Assembly (NCBI GenBank): GCA_965206675.1
Contig: CBDBKL010000008.1
Location: forward strand, 501,309 to 565,308
Direction of reading: 5' to 3'
From: CBDBKL01 sp965206675
GTDB lineage: Bacteria > Bdellovibrionota > Bdellovibrionia > Bdellovibrionales > JAKFYE01
DNA: 64,000 nucleotides
Shown one piece after another: positions 62,296-64,000 of the stretch (position 1 is its first letter; the number at the start of each line of letters is the position of its first letter). Made by a program: the position numbers and the translations under genes. The notes below the pieces were generated by a model that did no database searches, had not been told where the DNA came from, and saw only the letters and a program-made list of their open reading frames with translations.

Positions 62296-64000
62296 CTAAG
62301 AGCCGCAGGACGTGCAGTCTTCGGGATTGTCAATAGAGCATGTGGCTCCACTGTCTTGATATGTTTCGGGTGGCTCTGATGCCTTAGTGTCTACTGTGAA
62401 CTTAATAGCCTCGGCTGCAGATTGTGTTCGTAGGTAATACATTCCTGTTTTAAGTCCTTTTTTCCATGCATAAAAGTGCATGGATGTGAGTTTCGCAAAG
62501 TTGGGTTGAGCAATAAAAACATTAAGGCTTTGGCTTTGGTCAATAAAGGCTCCACGGTCTGATGCCATATCTAAAATAACCTTTTGCTTTATTTCCCAAA
62601 CCGTTTTGTAAATGTCTTTTAGGTTTTGAGGGATTCCTTCAATATTTTGTATAGATCCATTGGCTGCAATGATTTTGTTTTTAATCTCTGAAGACCAAAT
62701 ACCCGAACTTACAAGATCCTGTAATAAGTGTTTATTGACGACTGTAAACTCTCCAGAAAGAACTCGTCGTGTGTAAATGTTCGATGTGTAGGGTTCAAAA
62801 CATTCATTGTTACCTAAGATTTGAGACGTAGAAGCTGTGGGCATGGGGGCTACTAAAAGACTATTTCTCACTCCGTACTTTTTAATTTCTTTCTTTAACG
62901 CTTCCCAATTCCAAAGATCTGTTGGTTTAACCCCCCACATGTCATACTGTAAAATGCCTTTGCTGACAGGAGAGCCTTCGTAGGTTTCATAAGATCCGTA
63001 TTGTTTCGCTTGATCTTTAGAGGCGGAAAGTGCTGCAAAATAAATAGTTTCGAAAATTTGTAGATTTAATTTACGAGCCTCTTCTGAATCAAACGGAAAG
63101 CGCATTTTAATAAATGTGTCGGCTAATCCCTGAACGCCCAATCCAATGGGTCGGTGCCTTAAGTTAGATGTCTTTGCCTCTTTGACCGGGTAGTGATTGA
63201 CATCAATGATTTTATTTAAGTTGCAAGTGGCCACGTAGGTGACTTCATATAATTTCTTATAATCAAATTGACGTTTTTTTTCATTCACAAATCGAGGTAA
63301 GGCAATCGATGCAAGATTACAAACGGCAACTTCATTTGGAGAAGTGTATTCCATAATTTCTGTACAGAGATTACTGGATTTAATTGTTCCTAAGTTTTGC
63401 TGATTGGTTTTGCTGTTTGCTGCATCTTTATAAAGAATATAAGGCGTACCTGTTTCAATCTGTGACTCCAGTATAGCAAACCAAAGTTCCTGAGCCTTGA
63501 TAGTTTTACGGGCTCGACCTTCAGTTTCATACTTCGTATAGAGTTCTTCAAATTGAGTTCCCCAACAGTCAGATAATCCGGGGGTCTCATTAGGGCAGAA
63601 GAGAGACCACTCACCGTTTTCTTCCACACGTTTCATAAATAAGTCTGGAATCCAAAGGGCGTAGAAGAGATCTCTAGCTCGCATTTCTTCTTTTCCGTGA
63701 TTTTTTTTCAAACTTAAAAAGTCAAAAACATCTGCATGCCAAGGTTCTAGGTAAATAGCAAAAGCTCCTTTACGTTTTCCTCCCCCCTGATCGACGTAGC
63801 GAGCGGTATCATTATAAACCTTTAGCATTGGAACAATGCCGTTCGACATTCCATTTGTTCCTCTGATGTAACTTCCTTTCGCTCGAATATTATGAATGCT
63901 TAGACCAATACCTCCAGCAGATTGAGAGATAATAGAACATCTTTTTAAAGTGTCATAAATGCCTTCAATGCTATCGTCGGTCATGGAAAGTAAAAAACAG
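62296..64000 (-). CDS. nrdA: Ribonucleotide reductase large subunit, eukaryote-like, 5' end outside window
   Basis: The frame runs off the right edge; 568 C-terminal residues are visible (codons before the ATG at 63984 read CFLLSMTDDS, matching the family, so that ATG is internal). It reduces NDPs to dNDPs with nrdB. Seen: SAGGIGLSIHNIRAKGSYI, GAFAIYLEPWHADVFDF, the CNLASIALPR region and NLCTEI with the active-site Asn-Leu-Cys-x-Glu; near the C-terminus the redox Cys pair CTSCGS. Conserved positions match the animal R1 type more than the E. coli type. Converges with nrdB with a 100-bp gap. Confidence 0.96.
   Translation of the reverse strand, partial: CFLLSMTDDSIEGIYDTLKRCSIISQSAGGIGLSIHNIRAKGSYIRGTNGMSNGIVPMLKVYNDTARYVDQGGGKRKGAFAIYLEPWHADVFDFLSLKKNHGKEEMRARDLFYALWIPDLFMKRVEENGEWSLFCPNETPGLSDCWGTQFEELYTKYETEGRARKTIKAQELWFAILESQIETGTPYILYKDAANSKTNQQNLGTIKSSNLCTEIMEYTSPNEVAVCNLASIALPRFVNEKKRQFDYKKLYEVTYVATCNLNKIIDVNHYPVKEAKTSNLRHRPIGLGVQGLADTFIKMRFPFDSEEARKLNLQIFETIYFAALSASKDQAKQYGSYETYEGSPVSKGILQYDMWGVKPTDLWNWEALKKEIKKYGVRNSLLVAPMPTASTSQILGNNECFEPYTSNIYTRRVLSGEFTVVNKHLLQDLVSSGIWSSEIKNKIIAANGSIQNIEGIPQNLKDIYKTVWEIKQKVILDMASDRGAFIDQSQSLNVFIAQPNFAKLTSMHFYAWKKGLKTGMYYLRTQSAAEAIKFTVDTKASEPPETYQDSGATCSIDNPEDCTSCGS

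Overview
The window is a bacterial chromosome segment of low G+C content (roughly 35-40 % by eye). It most likely comes from the Bdellovibrionota (Bdellovibrio-like, formerly Deltaproteobacteria). Three things suggest this: a stand-alone bacterial histone-fold gene at 16.7 kb of the type best known from Bdellovibrio, a rho-prfA-prmC-murA block, and a high density of lipoproteins and secreted repeat proteins typical of Gram-negative predators. It is an inference from gene content, not a phylogeny. No rRNA, insertion sequence, prophage or CRISPR array was seen.

Layout. 0-5.2 kb: a cut-off coiled-coil protein, a predicted PD-(D/E)XK nuclease, a Fic-family AMP-transferase with a strikingly repetitive AT-rich upstream region, and a fused membrane/spermidine-synthase-like protein. 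5.3-14 kb: ftsK, a TPR protein, then a short lipoprotein resembling LptM, dapF and dapA (lysine/peptidoglycan precursor synthesis), followed by transaldolase with a small lipoprotein and a membrane-anchored protein with carboxypeptidase-regulatory-like repeats. 14-19 kb: a lytic-transglycosylase-like protein that appears to have lost its catalytic core, tandem 70-bp repeats before a compositionally foreign secreted protein, the histone, and ligA. 19-22.3 kb: gatC, gatA, gatB (tRNA amidotransferase). 22.5-30 kb: two tandem paralogous secreted proteins of unknown family, a DUF192 lipoprotein, a LysM lipoprotein with a C-terminal membrane segment, and another lipoprotein. 30.3-42.6 kb: rho, prfA, prmC, murA, a large GYF/TPR membrane protein, a small membrane protein, serS with an unusual ~105-residue insertion, and a GT-C-like membrane protein.

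42.9-60.5 kb is the accessory part: ankyrin-repeat proteins, tRNA-Ser, a gene with an apparent frameshift, patatin phospholipase, fabI, a permease/TerC pair, a long Sel1-repeat protein, rmuC, a subtilisin-like lipoprotein, a predicted outer-membrane barrel, an ankyrin-like/trypsin-like protease lipoprotein, and tRNA-Asn. Several of these are exported repeat proteins or proteases with internal in-frame duplications. The window ends with eukaryote-type class I ribonucleotide reductase genes, nrdB and nrdA, arranged convergently. A terminator-like hairpin lies in the nrdB leader, and nrdA runs off the right edge.

Most notable observations: the histone gene, the core-deleted lytic transglycosylase, the SerRS insertion, the foreign gene behind 70-bp repeats, the phased TGACCCTTTT repeats upstream of the ankyrin-like gene at 53-54 kb, the frameshifted secreted gene at 44.1-44.7 kb, and the possible nrdB attenuator. 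No complete, clearly new multi-gene system could be demonstrated from sequence alone.
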